Part shown: in pieces, positions 1 through 6,305 of the stretch
How the letters are laid out: every line of letters begins with the position of its first letter
Numbering within the stretch: the first letter of the stretch is position 1
Assembly: GCA_013203365.1 (NCBI GenBank)
Contig: JABMQG010000112.1
Span: 1-9,451, forward strand
DNA from: Planctomycetota bacterium
GTDB lineage: Bacteria > Planctomycetota > Phycisphaerae > SM23-33 > FEN-1343
DNA: 9,451 nt
Reading direction: 5' to 3'
The notes under the pieces: generated by a model
Databases searched by the model: none
What the model was told of the DNA's origin: nothing
What the model saw: only the letters and a program-made list of their open reading frames with translations
Translations under genes and position numbers: made by a program

Positions 1-700
1 TCCCATCCTTGGTCACCACCGTCCAATCATCCCGCTCAATTACGACTTCCGATGAACCTCCATTCACCATCGGCTCCACCGCCAGCACGAGGCCCTCCCT
101 CAGCACTATGTCATTCCTCAAAAGCGACGGACTGACATAATTCGGCACTTTCGGCTCCTCGTGCATCTCGGTTCCGATTCCGTGGCCGACAAACTGGCGG
201 ACGACACCGAAACCTGCCTGCTCAGCACATTCCTGCATAGCGCCGGCCACCTTGCTCCAGCGCCGGCCCGGGCCTGATTGCTCCACGGCGATAGCCAACA
301 TCTTCTCGGCAACCTCCGTCAGTCGCCGCTTCTCTTCGGTCACATTGCCGATCAGCAATGTCCTGGCGGCATCGCCGCAATAGCCGTGCATGCGAACACC
401 AAAGTCTATGCTCACCAGGTCGCCGTCGCAAATCACACGGTCTCCGGGTATCCCGTGAACCACCTGCTCGTTGATCGAGCAGCATATATTGCCAGGAAAC
501 GGCCCGCCCACACCGGGAACTCCTTTGAAAAGGCACTCGCCACCAACTTCTCGGCAGATGCGCTCGGCCTCGGCGTCCAACTGACCAGTTGTCATGCCGG
601 CCTCGGCTATCGCAGCCAACCGTTCCAGCACTTCGTGCACAACCCGGCCCGCCGCACGCATCAACTCGATCTCTCGCTTACTTTTAAGATTAAAGGCCAA
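1..700 (-). CDS. map: Type I methionine aminopeptidase, 3' end cut by window edge
   Basis: Removes the initiator methionine from new proteins at the ribosome; a cytoplasmic dinuclear metallopeptidase. 233 codons are visible and the reading frame runs off the left edge. Visible metal ligands of the pita-bread fold are H82 (VVHGIPGD), D99 (VSIDFGV), D110 (YCGDAART), H173 (FVGHGIGTEMHEEP) and E209 (LAVEPMV). The sixth ligand, equivalent to E. coli E235, would lie just past the edge. The start chosen is a TTG at 698-700, because the protein then begins LAFNLKSKREIELMRAAG, aligning with the usual family N-terminus. An AAAGGTGG ribosome site lies 9 bases upstream, and no in-frame ATG precedes the conserved region. 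It follows adk by 28 bases, the usual spc-cluster order. There is no N-terminal zinc-finger extension. Confidence 0.96.
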   Translation of the reverse strand, partial: MAFNLKSKREIELMRAAGRVVHEVLERLAAIAEAGMTTGQLDAEAERICREVGGECLFKGVPGVGGPFPGNICCSINEQVVHGIPGDRVICDGDLVSIDFGVRMHGYCGDAARTLLIGNVTEEKRRLTEVAEKMLAIAVEQSGPGRRWSKVAGAMQECAEQAGFGVVRQFVGHGIGTEMHEEPKVPNYVSPSLLRNDIVLREGLVLAVEPMVNGGSSEVVIERDDWTVVTKDG

Positions 701-709
701 CCTAACTGT

Positions 710-717
710 CCACCTTT
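710..717 (-). promoter_or_regulatory. Ribosome binding site that fixes the TTG start of map
   Basis: Minus-strand AAAGGTGG ends 9 bases before the TTG at 698-700. It supports initiation at this non-ATG codon rather than at an internal methionine inside the conserved N-terminal helix. It lies in the 28-base adk-map spacer (701-728), which holds no obvious terminator. Confidence 0.6.
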
Positions 718-728
718 CGCTGAGACCG

Positions 729-1394
729 TCACGTTGCCAGGGCCTGCAGCTGGGCGACTATCTCGGCGGTCACTTCGTTAGGGCGTCTGTTCCCGTCAAC
801 ACAAAGAACCTTTTCCGCCCCGGCGTCCTTGTAATAGTCCAGCACCGGCGCCGTCACTGCCTTGTAGGCGTCCAGGCGTCTGAGGACCACTTCTTCCGTG
901 TCGTCACGACGCAGCTCTAACTGGCCGGTATAGCTACACTGGTCACAGGCGCCTTCTACTTTCGGCCTGAGGTACTTCTCGTGGTAGATCGCACCGCAGC
1001 TCGGGCAGCTTCTGCGCCCGCAGATCCTATCCACCACCACATCTGCCGAGACATCCATGTACACTACCAGGTCCAGCGGCGTGTTGAACCTCGCCAGTTG
1101 TGCGTCCAGTACCTTGGCCTGGCCAACCGTACGTGGGAACCCGTCCAGAAGCAATCCCTTCGACGCTGCCGGGTTGCTGATGGCCTTGGCCATCACGCCG
1201 ACAACGACCGCGTCTGGCACCAGCTTGCCGGCGTCCATGTACTTGGCCAACTCCTTGCCAAGTTCGCTACCGGCGGCCTTTTCAGCCCGCAGGATATCAC
1301 CGCTGGACAGATGCAGCATATCGAACTTTTCGGCAAGGCGTTTTGCCTGTGTGCCCTTGCCGGCCCCAGGGGCTCCCAGCAGCACGATTCTCAT
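729..1394 (-). CDS. adk: Adenylate kinase with zinc-type lid
   Basis: Cytoplasmic nucleoside monophosphate kinase that converts ATP + AMP to 2 ADP. The protein is 221 residues, the long-lid bacterial form. The P-loop GAPGAGKGTQ is at residues 7-16, and the AMP-binding segment with LLLDGFPRT is near 81-89. The lid at about 125-165 carries C130-x2-C133 and C150-x2-C153, the four-cysteine structural zinc site known from Gram-positive adenylate kinases; enteric enzymes lack these cysteines. An extra C125 lies next to the site. The ATG at 1392-1394 overlaps the secY stop as ATGA, and a strong AAGGGGGT site lies 6 bases upstream, so translation is probably coupled to secY. Its position between secY and map is the standard one. 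Confidence 0.98.
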   Translation of the reverse strand: MRIVLLGAPGAGKGTQAKRLAEKFDMLHLSSGDILRAEKAAGSELGKELAKYMDAGKLVPDAVVVGVMAKAISNPAASKGLLLDGFPRTVGQAKVLDAQLARFNTPLDLVVYMDVSADVVVDRICGRRSCPSCGAIYHEKYLRPKVEGACDQCSYTGQLELRRDDTEEVVLRRLDAYKAVTAPVLDYYKDAGAEKVLCVDGNRRPNEVTAEIVAQLQALAT

Positions 1395-2944
1395 CCTCGT
1401 ACCCCCTTAATTCGACTGCCCTCGCCCAGGAAACCACCGTAGTTCCGCATCACCAGTTGCGCCTCGATACGCTGGACCAGATCGAGCGTCACCGAGACGG
1501 TAATCAACAGACCTGTGCCACCCAGGAAAGCCGAAATATTAAATGGGATCTTCATCCAAGTGGTCACTACGCTCGGCAGCACCGCAATGACGGCTAGGAA
1601 GGCTGCCCCACAGTAGGTTATGCGTTCCATAACTCGTTCAAGGTAATCGGCCGTGCGTTTACCCGGGCGCAGGCCTGGGATAAAGCTGCCGTAGTCACGT
1701 AGTTGCTCGGCCATCTCCTTTGGCTTGAACTGCACGGTCGTCCAGAAGAAGGCGAAGAAGAAGATCATCCCGATGTAGCACAACTGCCAAAGGTAACTGC
1801 CGGAAGCGAATTCACTGGCCAGGAAGACCGTGACCGGATTCCTCCACCGCGTCGCGATAGTGGAGAACAAAATACTGGGGAACATCATCAGTGCGCTTGC
1901 AAAGATAATGGGCATGACGCCACCGTGGTTGACCCTCAGCGGCAGATACTGCCGTTGTCCGCCGTATACCCGCCGACCTCGCGTCATCTTGGCTTGCTGG
2001 ACGGGTATTCGGCGTTGGCCTTGGGTGATCAGGATGGCCCCGGCGACCACAAAAACGAACATACCGGCCAGCGTCACTATCTTTAGCGGGCCTATGCCGC
2101 CGGCGTCGCCCCCGCCGAAGCTCAGCGTGGCCTGCCCCATCAACATGGCTATCGCGCTGGGGATACGGGCTACGATGCTCGCCATGATCAGCAGGCTGAT
2201 CCCATTGCCGATCCCGTACTCATCTATCTGTTCACCCAGCCACATCAGGAAGATGGTGCCGGCCGTCATTCCCAACACACCCATGAGGAACGTTCCTGGC
2301 CCGCCGAATTGTGGATACATGATCGCTCGACTCATCCAGAACGATGCCTGGACGACGCACAGCACGACCGCGGCATAGCGGGTGTATTCCTGTATCTTCC
2401 GCCGGCCAGCCTCGCCTTCGCGCTGCAATCGCTCGATTGCCGGCACGACGGTCCCTAACAGTTGGAAGATGATCGCGGCGGTGATATACGGCATGATCCC
2501 CAGACCAAACAGGGTGCTTTGCTTAAGGTTGCCGCCGGTGAACAGCGCCACTGTCTGCAGTATCTGCCCTAATGGCTTGCCTTCCTGGGCCTCCATCGCC
2601 CCGCCCCATGCGATCTGATCCAACCCGGGAATGGGAATATAGAATCCGATTCGATATATCGCCAGCAAGGCGACAGTAAAACCGATTTTCGCAATCAGTT
2701 CCGGAATGGAAAAGATATTCTCCAGTATCCGCCGGATACGCGTTGGGCCCATCAGGATGTAGTAGAACCCCACCAAAATGCCCAGTGAAACAACAAGCAT
2801 GCCCGCCGGCTGAATCAAATCGGAGGGATGTAAGACCTCTGCGCGGGCGATGCCTACGATATCCTTGATACCGCTTATGCCCAGGTACAGCACAATCGCC
2901 AGCGTCAAAGCCCCGACGACCAACCTAAAGAGTTTGAATGCCAT
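1391..2944 (-). CDS. secY: Protein translocase subunit SecY with extra N-terminal membrane hairpin
   Basis: Channel-forming subunit of the SecYEG translocon in the inner membrane. At 517 residues it is about 70 longer than usual. Residues from about 65 on are a complete SecY: IPEL at 80-83, IPIPGLD at 103-109, plug region GGNLKQSTLFGLGIMPYI at 137-154, GEQIDEYGIGNG at 237-248, cytosolic loop QGQRR at 308-312, LRPGKRT at 425-431 (containing the arginine that binds SecA/ribosome in E. coli) and FLGGTGLLI at 473-481. Residues 1-64 are extra and contain two hydrophobic stretches (about 8-25 and 47-64) with a polar loop between. The start is the ATG 11 bases after the rplO stop, with a weak GAGAG site. 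An internal ATG (M65, 2750-2752) would give a normal-length SecY but lacks a well-placed ribosome site. The stop overlaps adk by ATGA. Confidence 0.97.
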   Translation of the reverse strand: MAFKLFRLVVGALTLAIVLYLGISGIKDIVGIARAEVLHPSDLIQPAGMLVVSLGILVGFYYILMGPTRIRRILENIFSIPELIAKIGFTVALLAIYRIGFYIPIPGLDQIAWGGAMEAQEGKPLGQILQTVALFTGGNLKQSTLFGLGIMPYITAAIIFQLLGTVVPAIERLQREGEAGRRKIQEYTRYAAVVLCVVQASFWMSRAIMYPQFGGPGTFLMGVLGMTAGTIFLMWLGEQIDEYGIGNGISLLIMASIVARIPSAIAMLMGQATLSFGGGDAGGIGPLKIVTLAGMFVFVVAGAILITQGQRRIPVQQAKMTRGRRVYGGQRQYLPLRVNHGGVMPIIFASALMMFPSILFSTIATRWRNPVTVFLASEFASGSYLWQLCYIGMIFFFAFFWTTVQFKPKEMAEQLRDYGSFIPGLRPGKRTADYLERVMERITYCGAAFLAVIAVLPSVVTTWMKIPFNISAFLGGTGLLITVSVTLDLVQRIEAQLVMRNYGGFLGEGSRIKGVRG

Positions 2945-2955
2945 CGGTTCTCTCG

Positions 2956-3420
2956 CTAGTTACCCTTTTTCCTGGGGCTCAGTTCCAACGTTCCGCCGGC
3001 TGTGGCAACTTTTTCAGCCGCCGCGAGGGACGCGCGCGACACACGAACGGTCAGTTTTCGTGTCAATTCTCCCTCACCAAGCAACTTGACCGCCATGTTG
3101 GGGTGATCAATCAGGCCCTTTTCCAATAGCGCCTTTACGTCGACTATGCCGCCGTCCTCGAATGCGCGTTGCAAGTCTTGGATGTTAACGATCTGGACCA
3201 GCTCAGCGAACTGAGCGTTGTTGAATCCCCGCTTAGGAATTCGGCGGACCAGCGGGTTCTGGCCACCCTCGAAGGTGGCGCGAACCTTGGATCCTGCCCG
3301 CTGGCCATAGCCCTTGTGACCGCGGCCGGAGGTCTTGCCCTTACCGGAACCGCGGCCTCGGCCAATGCGTTTGGAACGCTTGTGCGGGCCGGCGGCGGAG
3401 AGTATCTCCTGTAGATTCAT
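2956..3420 (-). CDS. rplO: 50S ribosomal protein L15
   Basis: Large-subunit protein that helps organise 23S rRNA late in assembly. The length of 154 residues is normal. The N-terminal third is the typical basic, glycine-rich tail that threads into rRNA (RIGRGRGSGKGKTSGRGHKG), followed by FEGGQNPLVRRIPKRGF and the C-terminal globular domain ending in LSPRKKGN. Its ATG overlaps the rpsE stop as ATGA, and GGAGGTG lies 5 bases upstream inside rpsE, the clearest ribosome site in the window. In most bacteria rpmD (L30) sits between rpsE and rplO; here there is no room for it. secY follows after 11 bases. Confidence 0.98.
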   Translation of the reverse strand: MNLQEILSAAGPHKRSKRIGRGRGSGKGKTSGRGHKGYGQRAGSKVRATFEGGQNPLVRRIPKRGFNNAQFAELVQIVNIQDLQRAFEDGGIVDVKALLEKGLIDHPNMAVKLLGEGELTRKLTVRVSRASLAAAEKVATAGGTLELSPRKKGN

Positions 3421-3944
3421 TGCCCCACCTCCACACCTCTCAGTTGGGCCACCTGTTCGACCGTGCGAAGGCGCATCAGGCCGGCCAGTACGGCCTTGAC
3501 CAAGTTCTTCGGAGAGGTCGACCCGTGGGCCTTGGTCAGTATGTCCTTGACCCCGGCCAGTTCCAGCATTGGTCGGATGTTTTTACCGGCAATGACGCCG
3601 GTACCTTCCCCGGCCGGCACCAGCATCATTCTGGAGGCGCCGTAGCGACCTTCGATCTGATGGGGTATCGTATTGCCGGCCAAGGAAATTTTAACGATAT
3701 TCTTGCGTGCGTCCTTAATGCCCTTTTCGACCGACAGTGGCACCTCTTTCGCCTTGCCGTATCCCACGCCGATATGCCCGTTGCGGTCGCCGATCACCAC
3801 GAGCGCGGCAAAGCTGAACCGCCGGCCGCCCTTGACAACACAGGAACAGCGATAGATTTTCACCACGTGCTCTTCGAAGGCTTGTTCGCCCTCGATCGCA
3901 TGGGTCCTTACTTGCCGAACCATTCGCTCCCGAGCCAAGATCAT
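3417..3944 (-). CDS. rpsE: 30S ribosomal protein S5
   Basis: Small-subunit protein at the mRNA entry side, involved in decoding accuracy. At 175 residues it is near the usual length. The N-terminal dsRBD-like domain has VVKGGRRFSFAALVVIGD (about 36-53), then GHIGVGYGKAKEVPLSVEKG. The C-terminal domain has LVPAGEGTGVIAGKNIRPMLELAGVKD, then the SPKNLVKA segment. The stretch before KGG reads YRCSC where other S5 proteins usually have no paired cysteines. An in-frame stop lies about four codons upstream of the ATG at 3942-3944, so the start is that ATG or M8 (3921-3923). GGGAG lies very close to either, so the exact start is uncertain by seven codons. It is preceded by an unusually long structured gap and overlaps rplO. 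Confidence 0.97.
   Translation of the reverse strand: MILARERMVRQVRTHAIEGEQAFEEHVVKIYRCSCVVKGGRRFSFAALVVIGDRNGHIGVGYGKAKEVPLSVEKGIKDARKNIVKISLAGNTIPHQIEGRYGASRMMLVPAGEGTGVIAGKNIRPMLELAGVKDILTKAHGSTSPKNLVKAVLAGLMRLRTVEQVAQLRGVEVGQ
3426..3432 (-). promoter_or_regulatory. Strong ribosome binding site of rplO inside rpsE
   Basis: Minus-strand GGAGGTG lies 5 bases before the rplO ATG, within the last codons of rpsE. A near-consensus site placed inside the upstream gene, together with the ATGA overlap, suggests both reinitiation and independent loading of ribosomes at rplO. Confidence 0.6.
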
Positions 3945-3960
3945 GCTCCCATAATTTCAG

Positions 3961-3983
3961 TTCGCGGTCTGGAAGACCGCAAA
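3961..3983 (-). repeat. Hairpin 17-20 bases upstream of the rpsE start
   Basis: A perfect seven-pair stem, GCGGTCT/AGACCGC (3964-3980), encloses a TCC loop. The flanking TTT and GAA add a G-T wobble and two A-T pairs only when read as minus-strand RNA; on the plus strand the same position is a C-A mismatch. This favours a role in the rpsE transcript. Confidence 0.6.
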
Positions 3984-4052
3984 TCACAACGGCTAAGCCT
4001 TTTTTCTATAGCAAGTGCCAATAATGTCTTCCGGTTAAGAAGGCTTTTTCCC

Positions 4053-4073
4053 CGCCCGCCCAGAGGGCGGGCG
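4053..4073 (-). repeat. Perfect nine-pair GC-only inverted repeat
   Basis: CGCCCGCCC and GGGCGGGCG flank a three-base TCT loop on the minus strand. It should form a very stable RNA hairpin downstream of rplR. The following bases are GGGGAAAAAG, not a T run, so intrinsic termination is unlikely. Processing, 3' end protection of the upstream mRNA or a dispersed palindrome are possible roles. Confidence 0.7.
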
Positions 4074-4115
4074 TTGCCTTGAAAACGTAACGACTTTTGG
4101 CAACTGCTCTCTAAA

Positions 4116-4484
4116 CTAAAACTCCAATCCACCTTTTCTGGCGGCCTCGGCGAGTTGTTTGACTCGTCCGTGAAACCTGTATCCATTGCGGTCGAAGACA
4201 ACTCGTTTGATACCGGCGTCGACTGCCTTGGCAGCCACGGCGATGCCAACTTTCTCGGCCGCCGCCTTATTACCGCCAAAGCCGATCTCTACCGCCAAGA
4301 TTTTGTCTCGGCTCGAGGCGCTGACCAATGTAGCGCCGCGAGTGTCATCGACAATCTGGGCGTATATGTTCTTGTTCGAACGGAAGACCGTCAGTCGCGG
4401 CCGATCGGCCGTCCCGCTGACCTTCCCTCGCACCCGGCGTTTTCGCCGCTGCCTCAGAAATATTTTCTTTTTATCCGCCTTCAT
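4116..4484 (-). CDS. rplR: 50S ribosomal protein L18
   Basis: Binds 5S rRNA with L5 and helps place it in the central protuberance. At 122 residues the length is normal. The N-terminus is strongly basic ([21 protein letters not shown]), followed by [24 protein letters not shown], the central AAEKVG helix and the conserved end [28 protein letters not shown]. The ATG is at 4482-4484, with AGGA about 10 bases upstream. The start codon sits in the loop of a small potential hairpin (4475-4492). It lies 35 bases after rplF and is followed by the long structured spacer before rpsE. Confidence 0.98.
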   Translation of the reverse strand: MKADKKKIFLRQRRKRRVRGKVSGTADRPRLTVFRSNKNIYAQIVDDTRGATLVSASSRDKILAVEIGFGGNKAAAEKVGIAVAAKAVDAGIKRVVFDRNGYRFHGRVKQLAEAARKGGLEF

Positions 4485-4519
4485 AAAGGTGGCATCCTGT
4501 TTCCTGATTCCCTAACCGA

Positions 4520-5098
4520 TCAACCACCGGCACCCGCGAAGGCCTTGCCAACCTTTCGGATGATCCGCTCGCCGGCATAGCGAATTCCTTTGCCTTTGTA
4601 TGGTTCAGGTTTGCGGGCACTTCGGCACTGAGCGGCGAACTGCCCGACCTTTTGCTTGTCGCATCCGCGGACAACGAACCTGGCAGGGTCGTTGTCGCCA
4701 CGAGACTGGGCCATCGAAACCTCTACCTCGATCCCATCCGGAACCATCAGTTCCGCCGGATTGGCTCGGCCACAGACCAGCGAGAGTTTCCTGCCATTCA
4801 AGGTCGCAGAGTAGCCCACGCCGTACAACTCCAGTTTTCTTTCAAACCCGTTGGCAACGCCTTCGACCATGTTGGCAATCAAACTGCGAGTGGTCCCATG
4901 AAGGCTGCGCGACAGCCGTTCGTTGTTGGGACGCTGCACGAGCAAGCACTTATTCTCGTTGTCCTCGCAAACGGCAATCACTTCGTGGTGCTCGAACACC
5001 AGCTTGCCCTTGGGGCCTTCAACACTGACTTCTCTGCCCGAAAGGGTAACCTTGACGGCATCCGGCACGTGTATCGGCTTGTTGCCTACTCTGGACAT
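4520..5098 (-). CDS. rplF: 50S ribosomal protein L6
   Basis: Large-subunit protein near the factor-binding site, made of two related domains. At 192 residues it is about 15 longer than the E. coli protein. The N-terminus MSRVGNKPI matches the family, followed by EVSVEGPKGKL. The middle has VEGVANGFERKLELYGVGYSA. The C-terminal signature VGQFAAQCRSARKPEPYKGKGIRYAGE is intact. The extra length lies partly in the first domain (around VCEDNENKC) and partly in a hydrophilic segment near SMAQSRGDNDPARF. Only a weak GAAAG ribosome site precedes the ATG at 5096-5098, 32 bases after the rpsH stop, so it may depend on translation of rpsH. Confidence 0.98.
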   Translation of the reverse strand: MSRVGNKPIHVPDAVKVTLSGREVSVEGPKGKLVFEHHEVIAVCEDNENKCLLVQRPNNERLSRSLHGTTRSLIANMVEGVANGFERKLELYGVGYSATLNGRKLSLVCGRANPAELMVPDGIEVEVSMAQSRGDNDPARFVVRGCDKQKVGQFAAQCRSARKPEPYKGKGIRYAGERIIRKVGKAFAGAGG

Positions 5099-5120
5099 CT
5101 TTCAGTCTTTCTTCAAACTC

Positions 5121-5141
5121 CCGTCCCGTTCTACAGGACGG
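5121..5141 (-). repeat. Inverted repeat across the rpsH stop codon
   Basis: CCGTCC and GGACGG form a six-pair stem with a nine-base loop on the minus strand. The rpsH TAG is partly in the loop, and the rplF start is about 22 bases downstream. A translating ribosome finishing rpsH would open it, consistent with coupling, but a stem this short could be chance. Confidence 0.35.
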
Positions 5142-5529
5142 TACACAACACTTCGCCGCCCACGTTGGCCGCTCTGGCCTGGCGGTCGCTCATGACACCT
5201 TTACTGGTTGAGACAATAGCTACGCCCAATCCGCTGATGGGCCGAGGCAGATTCGCGACCGAGCGATATATCCGCCTGCCCGGCGTGCTGGTTCGCTGGA
5301 TATCGGTTATGGTCTGCTCTCCATTGGGGCCGTACTTCAGGTAGACGCGAAGCACACCCTGCTTGCCGTCGTCAACGAACTTAAAATCTTCTACGTAGCC
5401 TTCCTGCTTGAGCACCTCAGCGATGCCGGCACAGACCTTTGACGCCATGACGTTGACATGCCGATGGCGAACCCGCGCGGCGTTGCGAATTCGTGTAAGC
5501 ATGTCGGCTATCGGATCGGAAAGGCTCAT
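5131..5529 (-). CDS. rpsH: 30S ribosomal protein S8
   Basis: Primary 16S rRNA-binding protein of the central domain; in E. coli it is also the translational repressor of the spc operon. At 132 residues the length is normal. The N-terminus LSDPIADMLTRIRNA is typical, and the C-terminal RNA-binding motif reads STSKGVMSDRQARAANVGGEVLC, with the conserved STSKG and VGGE elements. The ATG is at 5527-5529, with AAGGA 10 bases upstream. It follows rpsN by 13 bases. I did not recognise an S8 repressor target (a copy of helix 21 of 16S rRNA) around rplE, so control by S8 cannot be claimed here. Confidence 0.98.
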   Translation of the reverse strand: MSLSDPIADMLTRIRNAARVRHRHVNVMASKVCAGIAEVLKQEGYVEDFKFVDDGKQGVLRVYLKYGPNGEQTITDIQRTSTPGRRIYRSVANLPRPISGLGVAIVSTSKGVMSDRQARAANVGGEVLCTVL

Positions 5530-5542
5530 TTTATCTCGGTCC

Positions 5543-5728
5543 TTACCAACTGGCCTTCTTCATGCCGGGAATTCTTCCTGCATTAGCCAGTGTTCGCAGG
5601 CAAATTCGGCAGATACGGAACTTGCGATATACAGACCGCGGACGGCCGCACAACTCGCACCGACGCTGGATTCGCGTTGTGAATTTTGGCTTGCGCTTCG
5701 CCTTTATTTTTATCGCCGTCGTCGCCAT
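5543..5728 (-). CDS. rpsN: 30S ribosomal protein S14, zinc-binding short type (type Z)
   Basis: Small-subunit head protein. The 61-residue form has two intact CxxC pairs, C24-C27 and C40-C43, spaced as in the zinc ribbon of type Z S14. The end [11 protein letters not shown] is the family signature. The longer zinc-free form of about 100 residues made by enteric bacteria is not present in this window. The N-terminus [16 protein letters not shown] is basic and a little unusual but fits. The ATG is at 5726-5728, 14 bases after the rplE stop, and S8 follows after 13 bases, the standard L5-S14-S8 order. Confidence 0.98.
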   Translation of the reverse strand: MATTAIKIKAKRKPKFTTRIQRRCELCGRPRSVYRKFRICRICLRTLANAGRIPGMKKASW

Positions 5729-5742
5729 ATGTTACTCAATTC

Positions 5743-6294
5743 CTACGCTTGTACGCTTCTGAATGGCATTCCAAGCATTGCCAGCAGGCGTCGGGCTTGT
5801 TCGTCGTTGCCAGCTGTGGTCGCGATTGCTATGTTCATGCCCTGAGTGTGTTGCACTTTGTCCGGGTCGATCTCCGGAAACAGGGTTTGTTCGCTCAGGC
5901 CCATATTGTAATTGCCGCGCCCGTCGAAAGCGTTGGGGTTCAAACCGCGGAAGTCTTTCACACGCGGGATCGCCAACATCATCAGCCGGTCCAGAAACTC
6001 ATACATTTGCTGTCGTCTTAACGTGACCTTAAGCCCAACGTTCATCCCGGCGCGGAGCTTGAAGTTGCTAATGCTCACCCGAGCCTTGCAGACCACCGGC
6101 TTTTGGCCGGCGATCATGCCCAACTCCTTCATGGCCGTCTCCAGCCGGGCCGCTTCGCGGCCGAACTGGCCGAGACCCATGGTGATGACGACCTTTTCAA
6201 GCCTGGGCACGGCCATGGGGTTGACGAAGGCGAACTCTTCGATCAAGGCCGGGACAATTTCTGCTTTGTATTTTTCTGCCAACCGTGCGGCCAT
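5743..6294 (-). CDS. rplE: 50S ribosomal protein L5
   Basis: 5S rRNA-binding protein of the central protuberance, contacting the P-site tRNA. At 183 residues the length is normal. It shows the family blocks AIVPAL-like IVPALIEEF, GLGQFGREAARLE, GQKPVVCKARVSISNFKLRAGM, LKVTLRRQQMYEFLDRL, FRGLNPNAFDGRGNYNMGLSEQ, FPEIDPDKV and the closing MNIAIATTAGNDEQARRLL. In the GQKPV block, KARVSISNFKLR replaces the more usual K-SIA-FKLR. The ATG is at 6292-6294, with AGGAA about 8 bases upstream, 11 bases after the rplX stop. Confidence 0.98.
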   Translation of the reverse strand: MAARLAEKYKAEIVPALIEEFAFVNPMAVPRLEKVVITMGLGQFGREAARLETAMKELGMIAGQKPVVCKARVSISNFKLRAGMNVGLKVTLRRQQMYEFLDRLMMLAIPRVKDFRGLNPNAFDGRGNYNMGLSEQTLFPEIDPDKVQHTQGMNIAIATTAGNDEQARRLLAMLGMPFRSVQA

Positions 6295-6305
6295 CGCTCT
6301 TGTTC

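Larger units (their letters stand above)
3945..4115 (-). other. Structured 171-base spacer between rplR and rpsE
   Basis: This is the longest non-coding stretch in the window. Read 5'-3' on the transcribed minus strand, it contains four inverted repeats: GTTGCC/GGCAAC (4073-4104) with an inner AAAA/TTTT pairing; a nine-pair GC-only stem CGCCCGCCC/GGGCGGGCG with loop TCT (4053-4073); AAGCCTT/AAGGCTT spanning 3995-4046; and GCGGTCT/AGACCGC with loop TCC (3964-3980), extended by a G-T and two A-T pairs. None is followed by a run of Ts, so they are not classic terminators. An extended -10-like TGCTATAGA (4005-4013) has no matching -35. I see no gene here. It may be a regulatory leader for rpsE, an RNA processing site or a palindromic repeat element. 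Confidence 0.6.

Noticed and set aside
3945..3955. Three-codon upstream frame (ATG GGA GCA TGA) overlapping the rpsE start
   Set aside because: It is too short to judge and probably chance; it has no ribosome site separate from the one that would serve rpsE.
4011..4020. Sigma-54-like TGGCAC and TTGC elements in the rplR-rpsE gap
   Set aside because: The two elements are directly adjacent instead of separated by five bases, so the -24/-12 spacing is wrong.
4053..4073. Intrinsic terminator after rplR
   Set aside because: The stem is strong, but the bases following it on the transcribed strand are GGGGAAAAAG with no T run, and essential genes of the same cluster lie downstream.
3420..4082. 220-residue plus-strand frame opposite rpsE
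   Set aside because: It is antisense to a clearly conserved gene, has low-complexity shadow composition and no recognisable domain.
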